Shown here piece after piece: positions 43,200-52,296 of a stretch of DNA of 64,000 bases. The DNA comes from JACVRM01 sp963817375 (lineage in GTDB: Bacteria; Actinomycetota; Thermoleophilia; Gaiellales; Gaiellaceae): NCBI GenBank assembly GCA_963817375.1, contig CAWFOB010000001.1, positions 643,750 through 707,749 of the forward strand, given 5' to 3'. The translations under genes and the position numbers were made by a program. The notes under the pieces were generated by a model. That model was given only the letters and a program-made list of their open reading frames with translations. It was not told the origin of the DNA and did not search any database. Numbering within the stretch: position 1 is the first letter of the stretch; each line of letters starts with the position of its first letter.

Positions 43200-45625
43200 C
43201 CGATCACGAGGTTCACGAGCTTCCGCGGGACGACGATCGCCCGGCGGATCTGCTGCCCGTCCACGAACGCCTGCACCTTCGGCGACGCCTTCGCCCGCTC
43301 GACGAGCTCGTCCTCGGGCAGGTCGGCCGGCACCTCGAAGCGGTCGCGGAGCTTGCCGTTCACCTGCACGACGAGCTCGAACGTGTCCCGCTCGAGTGCC
43401 GCCTCGTCCACCGTCGGCCACGGCGCCTGGTAGAGCCGGCCCTCCTGGCCGAGCCGCTCCCACAGCTCCTCGGCGACGTGGGGCGCGTACGGGTAGATCA
43501 GCGAGACCGCCGTCTCGGCGGCGAAGCGCGAGTCCGGCCCCGCCGTGTCGCGCGACAGCTCGTTGACGAGCTCCATCACGGCCGCGATCGCCGTGTTGAA
43601 CGCGAAGCGGCGGCCGATGTCGTCGGTCGCCTTCGCAATCGTCTGGTGCGCCTTCCGGGCCAGGTCGCCGCCCCCCGCCTCGCCGGACGGGGCAGTCTCG
43701 GCGACCTCGTGCACGACGCGCCACAGCCGGCGGATGAAGCGCAGCATCCCCTCGACGCTGGCCTCGGTCCACTCCATGTCCTGGTCGGCCGGCCCCAGGA
43801 ACATGATGTTCAGCCGGCAGGCGTCGGCGCCGTAGCGCTCGACGAACACGTCGGGGCCGACGATGTTCCCCGCCCGCTTCGACATCTTCAGGTTCCCGAG
43901 CGTCACCCAGCCGTTGGCGAAGAACGCGTCGAACGGCTCGCGGAAGTCGACGTAGCCGAGGTCGTTCAGGACCTTGATCCAGAACCGCGCGTAGATCATG
44001 TGCATCGTCGCGTGGTCGGTCCCGCCGAGGTACAGGTTGACCGGGTTCCAGTAGTTCACGACCTCGCTCGAGAACGGCGCTTCCTCGTTGCGCGGGTCGC
44101 AATAGCGCAGGAAGTACCAGGACGAGTCGACGAAGGTGTCCATCGTCTCGGTCTCGCGCCGCGCCTCACCGCCGCAGCGCGGGCAGGTCGTGTTCACCCA
44201 GTCCGTCGCCTGCGCCAGCGGTGGCTGCCCCTTGGGGCGGTAGTCCTCGATCTCGGGCAGCAGGATCGGCAGGTCGTCGTCACTGACGCCGACGATCCCG
44301 TCGCGCTCGCAGTAGACGACCGGGATCGGGCAGCCCCAGTAGCGCTGCCGTGAGAAGCCCCAGTCGCGGATACGGAAGTTGATGGTGAACGCGCCGCGGC
44401 CCTCGGCCTCGAGCCGCTCGACGATCTTGCGGCCGCCCTCGGGGGCCGGCATGCCGTCGAAGTCGCCCGAGTTGACGAGCACCTCGTCGTCCGTGTGCTC
44501 GGTGTACGCGTCGCTCTCGTCGACCTCGCTGTCGCGCGGCCGGACGACGTGCCGGATCGGCAGCCCGTACGTCTGCGCGAAGGCGAAGTCGCGCGTGTCG
44601 TGCGCGGGGACTGCCATGATCGCGCCCGTGCCGTAGTCGGTCAGGACGTAGTCGGCGACGAAGACGGGCAGGCGCTCGCCGTTCACCGGGTTGACCGCGT
44701 GCAGCCCCGTGTCGATGCCGGTCTTGTCCTCGCCGGCGGCGCGCTCCTCGGTCTTCTTGGTCGCGGCGCGCCGGACGTACTCGTGGATCTCGCCGGCGCG
44801 CTCGGAACGCTCGGCGATCCGCTCGACCAGCTCGTGCTCGGGCGCGAGCACGAGGAACGTGGCGCCGAAGAGCGTGTCCGGGCGCGTCGTGAACACCGGC
44901 ACGTCCTCGTCCAGCTCCTCGATCCGGAACTCGATCTCGGCGCCCTCCGAGCGGCCGATCCAGTTGCGCTGACGCCCGGCGATCGACTCGGGGTAGTCCA
45001 CCCGGTCGAGGTCGTCGAGCAGCTCCTGCGCGTAGTCGGTGATCCGGAAGAACCACTGCTCCATCAGGCGGACCTCGACCAGCGTCCCGCAGCGCTCGCA
45101 GCGGCCCTCGGCGGTGACCTGCTCGTTCGCGAGCACGGTCTGGTCCTTCGGGCACCACTTCACCGGCGCGGGCTTGCGATAGGCAAGCCCCTGCTCGAAG
45201 AAGCGCAGGAACTGCCACTGCTGCCAGCGCATGTAGTCCGGGTCGTGCGTGGACAGCTCGCGCGTCCAGTCGTACGACCAGCCGATGCGCTTCATCGACG
45301 CGCGAATCGACTCGATGTTGCGCTCGACCGTGACGCGCGGCGGGTCGCCGCCGCGGATGGCGGCGTTCTCGGCCGGCAGCCCGAACGAGTCCCAGCCCAT
45401 CGGGTGGATGACGTGCATCCCGTTGCGGCGCCGGAAGCGAGACACGACGTCGCCGATCGTGTAGACGAGCATGTGGCCCATGTGCAGCGTCCCGGACGGG
45501 TACGGGAGCTGCTCGAGGACGTACGACTTCGGCTGCACGGGATCGTTGGAGACCTCGAACGCGTGCTCGCGGTCCCAGATCTCCTGCCACTTCGCCTCGA
45601 TTGCCTGTGCGTCGTACGCGTCCAC
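43196..45625 (-). CDS. leuS: Leucyl-tRNA synthetase
   Basis: 809 residues from GTG 45625, 9 nt after GGAGG. Class Ia motifs: LPYPSGTLHMGHMLVYTIGD (HIGH type) and LGNLKMSKRAGNIVGPDVFV (KMSKS type). The editing domain lies at about residues 220-400 (VFTTRPDTLFGATFLVLAPE, GTGAIMAVPAHDTRDFAFA) and the anticodon-binding domain after 640. The tail ends FVDGQQIRRAIVVPRKLVNL. Full-length, frame intact, in contrast to carB next door. An intrinsic terminator and a stem lie just upstream, so leuS may be attenuated. Confidence 0.97.
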   Translation of the reverse strand: MDAYDAQAIEAKWQEIWDREHAFEVSNDPVQPKSYVLEQLPYPSGTLHMGHMLVYTIGDVVSRFRRRNGMHVIHPMGWDSFGLPAENAAIRGGDPPRVTVERNIESIRASMKRIGWSYDWTRELSTHDPDYMRWQQWQFLRFFEQGLAYRKPAPVKWCPKDQTVLANEQVTAEGRCERCGTLVEVRLMEQWFFRITDYAQELLDDLDRVDYPESIAGRQRNWIGRSEGAEIEFRIEELDEDVPVFTTRPDTLFGATFLVLAPEHELVERIAERSERAGEIHEYVRRAATKKTEERAAGEDKTGIDTGLHAVNPVNGERLPVFVADYVLTDYGTGAIMAVPAHDTRDFAFAQTYGLPIRHVVRPRDSEVDESDAYTEHTDDEVLVNSGDFDGMPAPEGGRKIVERLEAEGRGAFTINFRIRDWGFSRQRYWGCPIPVVYCERDGIVGVSDDDLPILLPEIEDYRPKGQPPLAQATDWVNTTCPRCGGEARRETETMDTFVDSSWYFLRYCDPRNEEAPFSSEVVNYWNPVNLYLGGTDHATMHMIYARFWIKVLNDLGYVDFREPFDAFFANGWVTLGNLKMSKRAGNIVGPDVFVERYGADACRLNIMFLGPADQDMEWTEASVEGMLRFIRRLWRVVHEVAETAPSGEAGGGDLARKAHQTIAKATDDIGRRFAFNTAIAAVMELVNELSRDTAGPDSRFAAETAVSLIYPYAPHVAEELWERLGQEGRLYQAPWPTVDEAALERDTFELVVQVNGKLRDRFEVPADLPEDELVERAKASPKVQAFVDGQQIRRAIVVPRKLVNLVIG

Positions 45626-45641
45626 CGTGCCTCCAGATATG

Positions 45642-45665
45642 AAAAAGCCTCTCGGAAGAGAGGCT
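45642..45665 (-). terminator. Intrinsic terminator/attenuator upstream of leuS
   Basis: On the minus strand an 8 bp perfect stem, AGCCTCTC/GAGAGGCT, encloses loop TTCC and is followed by TTTTTC. It lies 16 nt before the leuS start codon, inside what must be its leader, and 40 nt after the carB stop. It could end carB transcripts or attenuate leuS. Being so close to the start, it also sits directly before the ribosome site. Confidence 0.8.
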
Positions 45666-45674
45666 AGGGGAAGC

Positions 45675-45708
45675 TAGTGCGGCGGGTGCCGCCGTGCCTC
45701 CTGCACTA
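45675..45708 (-). promoter_or_regulatory. Bulged hairpin with a decoy ribosome-site sequence upstream of leuS
   Basis: On the minus strand TAGTGC/GCACTA forms an outer stem and GGCGG/CCGCC an inner stem with loop CAC, leaving a 9-nt bulge AGGAGGCAC on one side. The stretch GGAGGCACGG occurs here (plus 45692-45701) and again at the leuS ribosome site (45625-45634). The bulge GAGGC can also pair with GCCTC of the terminator's first arm, so terminator and anti-terminator folds are both possible. A T-box is unlikely because no TGGN acceptor-binding motif is present. Confidence 0.5.
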
Positions 45709-48437
45709 CGCGAGAAGCTGCTCTCTCACGGGCTCGATGGTAGCCGAGACGGCTTGCAAAGGCAGCCCGACGCGCCCGCCGCGGCGCATGCGCCCGGCCG
45801 CGCGCAGCACGCGCGCGTACGCCTGCGACACGTCGTCCGCGCCGGCCATCACCTCGCCGGTCGAGCGCATCTCCGGCGCCGCGGTCGTCGGCGCCCGGGA
45901 AGCGGTCGGCCGGGAAGATCGCCTCCTTCGCCCACGCGCGCGTCGGCGCGGCCCGCTCGGGCAGGCCGAGCGTCGGCGAGCGGCTCGCCGAGCAGCAGCC
46001 GGCACGCGTGGTCGACGAGCGGCAGCCCGGTCGCCTTGGCGACGAACGGCACCGTCCGCGATGCGCGCGGGTTCGCCTCGAGCACGGACAGCTTCCCGTC
46101 CATGACCGCGAGCTGCAGGTTCAGCAGGCCGCGCGCGCCGAGCGCCGTCGCGATCGTCGCCGGCGATCCGCCGGATCTCCGCCTCGAGCGCCGGCGTCAC
46201 CGACGGCGCCGGGCACGACGCAGGCCGAGTCGCCCGAGTGGACGCCGGCCGGCTCGACGTGCTCGAGGATCGCCGCCACCCAGGCGCCCTCGCCGTCGCA
46301 GAGCGCGTCGACGTCGAGCTCGATCGCGCCCTCGAGGAAGCGGTCGACGAGGCACGGCTCGTCGAGCGCGAGCTCGTCCGGGCCGCGCACGACGCGCATG
46401 CCGCGGCCGCCGAGCACGTGGTGCGGGCGGACGAGCACCGGGTAGCCGATCCGCTCCGCGACCTCGCAGCGCCTCCTCGCGGCGTCTCGGCCACGCCCCA
46501 CGCGCGGCGCGGCGAGGCCGAGCTCCGCGAGCAGCGCCGCGAAGCGGCCGCGGTCCTCGGCCGCGTCGATCGCGTCGAGCGGGTCGCCGAGCAGCGGCAC
46601 GCCGGCCTCCGCGAGCCCGGGCGCGAGCCGCAGCGGCGTCTGGCCGCCGAGCGAGACGACGACGCCGAGCGGCTGCTCGAGCTCGCACACGTCGAGCACG
46701 CGCTCGAGCGTCAGCGGCTCGAGGTAGAGCCGGTCGGAGGTGTCGTAGTCGGTCGAGACGGTCTCCGGGTTCGAGTTGACGAGCACGGCCTCGTAGCCGA
46801 GCCGCCGGAACGCCTGCGCGGCGTGCGACGCAGCAGTAGTCGAACTCGATCCCCTGCCCGATCCGGTTCGGGCCGCAGCCGAGCACGACGACGGCGCGGC
46901 CCGTCGGCGCCGGCCTCGCTCGTCGGACTGCTCGTACGAGAGGTAGTAGTAGGGCGTCTGCGCCTCGAACTCGGCCGCGCAGGAGTCGACGGCGAGCCGG
47001 CCGGGCAGGCCGCGCGCGCGCGCGAACCTCGCGCCTCGGCGACGCCGAGCACGCGCGGCGATCCGCGCGTCCGGCAGGCCGAAGCGCTTCGCCGCCGGCG
47101 ACGTCGCCGCGTCGTCGCGCGAGCTCGCGCGCTCGGCCAGTACGGACGGATCCGGCAGGTCGAGCTCCTGCCGCGCGCCCAAGCAGCGGGTCGCAGCGCC
47201 CGGGACGGCTCGCCGCGGCAGCTCGTCCGAGCCGCGCCTCGCGGCCCTCGAGCGCCTTCAGGAACGCCTCCGGGAACGTGCGCCCGAGCCCGAGCGCCTC
47301 GCCGACGGCGCGCATCTCCGCGCCGAGCACCGCGCGACGCGCCGGGGAACTTCTCGAAGTCGAAGCGCGGCGCCTTGACCGCGACGTAGTCGAGCGCGGG
47401 CTCGAACGCGGCCGTCGTCTTGCCGGTGATGTCGTTCGGCAGCTCGTCGAGCGTGTAGCCGACGGCGAGCAGCGCGGCGAGCTTCGCGATCGGGAAGCCG
47501 GTCGCCTTCGACGCGAGCGCCGACGAGCGCGAGACGCGCGGGTTCATCTCGATCACGCGCAGCTCGCGCGTCGCCGGCTCGTACGCGAACTGCACGTTCG
47601 CGCCGCCGGTCGCGACGCCGACGGCGCGGGCGCACGCGAACGCGGCCTCGCGCAGCCGCTGGTACTCGCCGTCCGGCAGCGTCTGCTGCGGCGCGACCGT
47701 CCACGAGTCGCCGGTGTGGACGCCCATCGGGTCGAGGTTCTCGATCGAGCAGACGACGACGCAGTTGCCGGCCGCGTCGGACATGACCTCGAGCTCGAAC
47801 TCCTGCCAGCCGTCGAGCGAGCGCTCGACGAGCACCTGGCCGATCGGGCTCGCCGCGAGGCCGAGCTCGACGCGCCGCCCGCAGCTCCTCGCGCGTGTGC
47901 GCGATGCCGCCGCCGGTGCCGCCGAGCGTGAACGCCGGCCGCACGATCGCCGGCAGCGGAGCCTCGTCCGAGCTCCGTCGACCGACGAGACGACCACGCT
48001 CTCGGGAACCGGCGAGGCCCGCCGCTCGACATCGTCTCCCGGAACAGCTAGCCGGTCCTCGGCGCGCCGGATCGCGTCCAGGTCGCGCCGATCAGCTCGA
48101 CGCCGAACGCTCGAGCACGCCCGCCTCGGCAGCTCGACGCGCGAGGTTGAGCGCGGTCTGGCCGCCGAGCGTCGGCAGCAGCGCGTCGGGCCGCTCGCGC
48201 TCGATGATCTCGGCGACCGTCTCGACGTCGAGCGGCTCGAGGTAGGTCGCGTCGGCCCACTCGGGGTCGGTCATGATCGTCGCCGGGTTCGAGTTGACGA
48301 GCACGACGCGGTAGCCCTCGCGCCGCAGCACGCGGCACGCCTGCGCGCCGGAGTAGTCGAACTCGCAGCGCCTGGCCGATGCGGATCGGCCCGGAGCCGA
48401 CGATCAGGATCGAGCGAAGGTCCGTGCGCTTCGGCAC
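45706..48437 (-). CDS. carB: Carbamoyl-phosphate synthase large subunit, MGS domain absent, many frameshifts
   Basis: Starts at GTG 48437 (VPKRTDLRSILIVGSGPIRIGQ). The two ATP-grasp halves can be followed by switching frames: GYRVVLVNSNPATIMTDPEW, RPDALLPTLGGQTALNLARR, FELEVMSDAAGNCVVVCSIE, LRVIEMNPRVSRSSALASKA, then second half AVVVLGCGPNRIGQGIEFDY, VVVSLGGQTPLRLAPGLAEA, LEANPRASRTVPFVAKATGL, MRSTGEVMAGADDVSQAYAR. The protein ends about 35 residues later (SATIEPVREQLLA). There is no room before leuS for the about 130-residue MGS-like allosteric domain, whatever the frame. More than ten one-base indels occur; essential function and resumed homology argue for sequence error. It makes carbamoyl phosphate with CarA. 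Confidence 0.87.
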
Positions 48438-49471
48438 GCGTCGGCGATCCGGTCGAAGAAGGGCAGGGCGTCGAGCGGCCCCGGGGCCGCCTCGGGATGG
48501 AACTGGACGCTCGCGAAGCCGTCGCCGGCGAGGCCCTCGACGGTGCCGTCGTTCAGCGAGACGTGGGTGACCAGCTCGTGCATCGTCGGCGCGACACGGC
48601 GTAGCCGTGGTTCTGGACGGTGACGAGCACGCGGCCCGCTCGCCAGCTCGCGCACGGGGTGGTTGGCGCCGCGGTGGCCGAACGGGAGCTTGAAGGTCTC
48701 GAGGCCGAGCGCGAGGCCGAGCAGCTGGTGGCCGAGGCAGATGCCGAAGAGCGGCACCTCGGCCGAGCAGGTCGCGCACGGTCTCGATCGGCCCGTCGAG
48801 CACGGCGGGATCGCCGGGCCCGTTGCCGACGAGCACCGCCCGCGGCTGCGTCGTCGAGGATCGCGTCGGCGTCCCAGTCGCCGGGGACGACGAGCACCTC
48901 GAGGCCGGTCGCGGCGAGCCGCGCCGGGATCGAGCGCTTGCAGCCGAGGTCGACGAGCGCGACGCGCGGGCCGCGCCGACCGTGTACGGCTCGCGCGTGC
49001 CCATGTGGCGGCGCAGCGGGCGCCCGTCGATCGGCGGCTCGGCCAGCGCGCGCGCGTGCAGCTCGTCCACGGGCGCCGTGCCGAGCCGCGCAGCGCAGCA
49101 CGCCGTCCTCGCGGATCCGGCGGACGAGCGCGCGCGTGTCGACGTCGTCGACCGCGACCACGCCGCGCTCGCGCAGCCACGCCGCCCACGCCGGGCCGGG
49201 CCGTGCGCATGACGACGGCCTCCGCCTGCACGCGCTCGGACTCGAGCCGCGACTCGTCGACGCCGTAGTTGCCGATCAGCGGATAGGCGAAGCAGAGCAC
49301 CTGCGCGACGTAGCTCGGATCGGTGACCGCCTCCTCGTAGCCCGCCATCGCCGTCGTGAAGCAGGCCTCGCCCGCGGCGACGCCGGCGGCGCCGACCGAG
49401 CGGCCCGGGAAGACCGTGCCGTCCTCGAGAACGAGCGCAGATTCGCTTGCATGAAATGCGGAGTATTGCAT
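48404..49471 (-). CDS. carA: Carbamoyl-phosphate synthase small subunit, several frameshifts
   Basis: Start at ATG 49471 (MQYSAFHASESALVLEDGTV), the only possible start before the conserved SALVLEDGTVFPG. Then GEACFTTAMAGYEEAVTDPS, QVLCFAYPLIGNYGVDESRL, MVAVDDVDTRALVRRIREDG, VALVDLGCKRSIPARLAATG, the glutaminase nucleophile Cys in PLFGICLGHQLLGLALGLET, HRGANHPVRELASG, and His-Glu in VQFHPEAAPGP. Frame changes occur near 49197, 49090, 48972, 48850, 48762, 48637 and 48590, mostly +1. The 3' end overlaps the carB start by 34 nt. The first codons lie inside an ArgR-type box. Confidence 0.87.
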   Translation of the reverse strand: MQYSAFHASESALVLEDGTVFPGRSVGAAGVAAGEACFTTAMAGYEEAVTDPSYVAQVLCFAYPLIGNYGVDESRLESERVQAEAVVMRTARPGVGGVAARARRGRGRRRRHARARPPDPRGRRAALRGSARRPWTSCTRARWPSRRSTGARCAATWARASRTRSARPARRARRPRLQALDPGAARRDRPRGARRPRRLGRRRDPRRRSRGRCSSATGPAIPPCSTGRSRPCATCSAEVPLFGICLGHQLLGLALGLETFKLPFGHRGANHPVRELASGPRARHRPEPRLRRVAPTMHELVTHVSLNDGTVEGLAGDGFASVQFHPEAAPGPLDALPFFDRIADACRSARTFARS

Positions 49472-49481
49472 AATATGCAAT
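49447..49481. promoter_or_regulatory. Tandem ARG boxes between carA and argC
   Basis: Two inverted repeats of the form GCAT-N3-ATGC: TTGCATGAAATGC (core 49449-49459, centre 49454) and the 17-bp palindrome ATTGCATAATATGCAAT (49465-49481, centre 49473). Centres 19 bp apart are close to the spacing of paired ARG boxes bound by one ArgR hexamer. The palindrome overlaps the carA start codon and the first candidate argC ATG, and it covers a possible TTGCAT-N16-CATAAT promoter for argC. ArgR is encoded in the arg operon (53.4 kb), so feedback control of both transcripts is the natural reading. Confidence 0.75.
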
Positions 49482-49483
49482 CC

Positions 49484-50463
49484 ATGCACACCGCCGCCAT
49501 CCTCGGCTGCTCCGGCTACACGGGCCAGGAGACGCTCGACCGCGTGCTCGCGCATCCGGAGCTGGAGGTCGTCGCGCTCGGCTCCGACTCGCTGCCGGCA
49601 ACGGCGCATCCGCGCTCGACGTCCGCCTGAACGGCGCCTCCCGCCCGTTCGTCACCAACGCGGAGGCGCTCGCGGCGGGCGCCGACGTCATCTTCTGGTG
49701 CCTCGACCACGAGCGAGGCCGCCGCGCTCGACGCCGTCCGCCGAGGGCGTCGTCGTCGACCTCTCGGGCGCGCACCGCCTCCACGACCCGGCGCTCTATC
49801 CGCAGTGGTACGGGTTCGAGCATCCCGGCGGCCTGGACGGCTGGGAGCTACGCGCTCCCCGAGCTGCACGCGGCCGAGGGCCGGCTGATCGCGAACCCGG
49901 GCTGCTACGCGACCGCGGCGCTGCTCGCGCTGGCGCCGCTCGGCGGACGCGATCGAGCCGGACGGCGTCGTCGTCGACGCGCAAGTCCGGCGTCTCCGGC
50001 GCGGGCCGGTCGCTGAAGCCGAGCTCGCATGCCGGCTTCGTGCTCGAGAACGTCTCCGCCTACAAGGTCGGCGAGCATCAGCACGAGCCGGAGATCGAGC
50101 AGCTGCTCGGCTTCCCGGTCATGCTTCGTCCCGCACCTGCTGCCGATCCGGCGCGGGCTGCTCGTCACCTGCTACGCGCACAGGTCACAGGGGATCTGCG
50201 CGAGCGGCTCGAGGACGCCTACGCCGGCACGCCGTCGTGCGCGTGCTGCCCGAAGGGGCCACGCCCGAGCTCGCGCGCGTGCAGCACACCGACGGCGCCG
50301 AGGTCGGCGCTCTTCACGGACACGGCGACGGGCCGTGCGATCGTCGTCTGCGCGATCGACAACCTCGGCAAGGGCGCCGCCGGGCAGGCCGTGCAGAACG
50401 CCAACCTCGCGCTCGGGCTCGAGCGAGACGCTCGGGCTGCGGCTCGCGGGAGTGCTCGTATGA
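49484..50463 (+). CDS. argC: N-acetyl-gamma-glutamyl-phosphate reductase, several frameshifts
   Basis: Starts at ATG 49484 (MHTAAILGCSGYTGQETLDR) or the in-frame ATG 49475. NADP site GCSGYTGQ is at the start. Later recognisable pieces in shifting frames are VVDLSGAHRLHD and HPGGLDGWE, the catalytic-Cys region ANPGCYATAALLALAPL (50 aa later frame), KSGVSGAGR, the SYKVGEHQHEPEIEQ region and the end IDNLGKGAAGQAVQNANLAL, followed by GLRLAGVLV. At least six one-base indels break the frame. It catalyses the third step of arginine synthesis. The stop overlaps the argJ start (ATGA). Treated as functional with sequence errors. Confidence 0.85.
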
Positions 50464-51631
50464 GCGTCACGGCGGCGAAGGGCTTCGTCGCGAGCGGCGT
50501 GCACTGCGGGATCGGCAAGAACGCGCTCGACCTCGCGCTCGTCCGCTCGCACCGCGCCCGCGACCGGCGCCGCGCTGTTCACGGCCAACCGCGTCCAGGC
50601 GGCGCCGGTGAAGATCAGCAAGGAGCACCTCGAGCTGGCGCGAGCCGCAGGCGGTCGTCGCGAACTCCGGCAACGCGAACGCCGCCACCGGGCTGCGCGG
50701 GCGAGCTCGACGCGCGCGCGACGGCCGCCGAGACCGCCCGACTGCTCGACATCGACGCCGAGGAGGTCGCTCGTCCTCTCGACGGGCGTGATCGGCCTGC
50801 CGCTGCGGCTCGACCGCATCCGCGCCGGCCTGCCGCAGGCGGCCGCGGCGCTGTCCGCCGAGGGCGGCGAGGACGCGGCCGACGGCGATCATGACCACCG
50901 ACACCCACGCCAAGCAGGCGGCCGTGACGCGCCACGGCTTCACCGTCGGCGGCATGGCGAAGGGCTCGGGGATGATCCACCCCACCCTCGCCACGATGCT
51001 CGCGGTCGTCACCACCGACTACCCGCTCGAGCCCGGCGAAGCCGATCGAGTTCCTGCGGCCCGCGGTCGACGAGAGCTTCAACGCCATCTCGGTCGACGG
51101 CGAGTGCTCGACCAACGACACGGTGGTCCTGCTCGCGAACGGCGCGAGCGGCGTCGAGCCGCACGTCCGAGACCGACGCGGCGTTCGCCGAGGCGCTCCG
51201 CGCCGTGTGCAGCGAGCTCGCGTCGCAGATCGTCGCCGACGGCGAAGGCGCGACCGTTCATGGCCGCCATCGACGTCACCGGCGCCGTCGACCGCGCGCA
51301 GGCGAAGGCGATCGCGCGGCGGATCGCCACCTCCCCGCTCGTGAAGACGGCGCTCTTCGGCCGCGACGCGAACTGGGGGCGCGTGCTCGCCGCTGCAGGC
51401 TCCGCGCCGCACAACGGCGGCTATGCGAACGTCGACGCCGACCTGCTCACGCTCACCTTCAACGGCGCGATCGTCATCGACCACGGCGCCCCTCAGAACG
51501 TCGAGCCGGAGCTCGAGGGCACGGAGTGCCGGATCGAGCTCGACCTCGGGCTCGGCGACGGCGAGGCGAGCTACCTGACCAGCGACCTGTCCTACGACTA
51601 CGTCCGCATCAACGCGGACTACCGGACGTGA
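50460..51631 (+). CDS. argJ: Bifunctional ornithine acetyltransferase/N-acetylglutamate synthase, several frameshifts
   Basis: Starts at ATG 50460 (MSVTAAKGFVASGVHCGIGK). Motifs across frames: FVASGVHCGIGK, VLSTGVIGLPLRLDRIRAGL, the cleavage-site region GMAKGSGMIHPTLATMLAVV whose Thr in ATML is the autoproteolysis nucleophile, GRDANWGRVLAAAGSAPHNG and the end YLTSDLSYDYVRINADYRT. It transfers the acetyl group from acetylornithine to glutamate (cyclic arginine pathway). The 5' two-thirds has repeated one-base indels; from about 51.3 kb onward the frame is stable. The stop overlaps argB (GTGA). Confidence 0.87.
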
Positions 51632-52296
51632 AGCCCGTCGTCGTGAAGTGCGGCGGCTCGGTCGCCGGCGAGGCGGCCGCGCTCGTGCGGCCCTTCCTCG
51701 ACGCAGGCAACCCGGTCGTGGTCGTGCACGGGGCCGGGCCACAGATCTCCGCGGAGATGGAGCGCCGCGGCCTCGCGGTCGAGTTCGTCCGCGGCCGCCG
51801 CGTCACGACGCCGGAGGCGCTCGCCGTCGTGCGCGAGTCGATGGCCGCGGTCAACGCCGCCCTCTGCCGTGCCATCGGCACCGGTGCCGTCGGCCTCATG
51901 GGCGACGAGATCGGCCTGCAGGCGACGCGCATCGACGAGCTCGGCGAGGTCGGCGACCCGCTCCCGGGCGCGCCGCCGGCCGTGCTCGAGGCGCTCGCCG
52001 CCGGTCTGATCCCCGTGGTCGCGCCCCTCGCCGCCGGGCCACTGAACGTGAACGCGGATGAGGCTGCATCTGCACTTGCCATCGGTCTCGGGGCCGAGCG
52101 GATCCTCTTCCTCACCGACGTGCCGGGCCTGCTGCTCGCGGGTGCGGTCGTGTCGCGCATCGCCGCGGACGACGCCGCCGAGCTGCTCGACACCGGCGCG
52201 CTCGAGGGCGGCATCCAGCCGAAGCTGCACGCGGCCGTCACCGCAGCGCGGCAGGGCGTGCACGCGGAGATCGGCCGGACGGCGGTGGTCGCGTGA
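51628..52296 (+). CDS. argB: Acetylglutamate kinase
   Basis: 222 residues from GTG 51628. Amino-acid kinase fold: VVVKCGGSVAGEAAALVRPF, the NAG-binding VVVHGAGPQISAEMERRGLA, FVRGRRVTTPEALAVVRESM, PLNVNADEAASALAIGLGAE, FLTDVPGLLLAG and LEGGIQPKLHAAVTAARQGV. It is about 40 residues shorter than most ArgB and lacks the N-terminal helix that links dimers into the arginine-inhibited hexamer, so feedback inhibition by arginine may be weak. Overlaps both neighbours by 4 nt. Frame intact. Confidence 0.94.
   Translation: MKPVVVKCGGSVAGEAAALVRPFLDAGNPVVVVHGAGPQISAEMERRGLAVEFVRGRRVTTPEALAVVRESMAAVNAALCRAIGTGAVGLMGDEIGLQATRIDELGEVGDPLPGAPPAVLEALAAGLIPVVAPLAAGPLNVNADEAASALAIGLGAERILFLTDVPGLLLAGAVVSRIAADDAAELLDTGALEGGIQPKLHAAVTAARQGVHAEIGRTAVVA

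Noticed and set aside
45625..45708. T-box riboswitch for leuS
   Set aside because: A GGCGGCACCCGC stretch recalls the T-box, but the TGGN acceptor-pairing motif is absent and there is no room for stem I before the carB stop.
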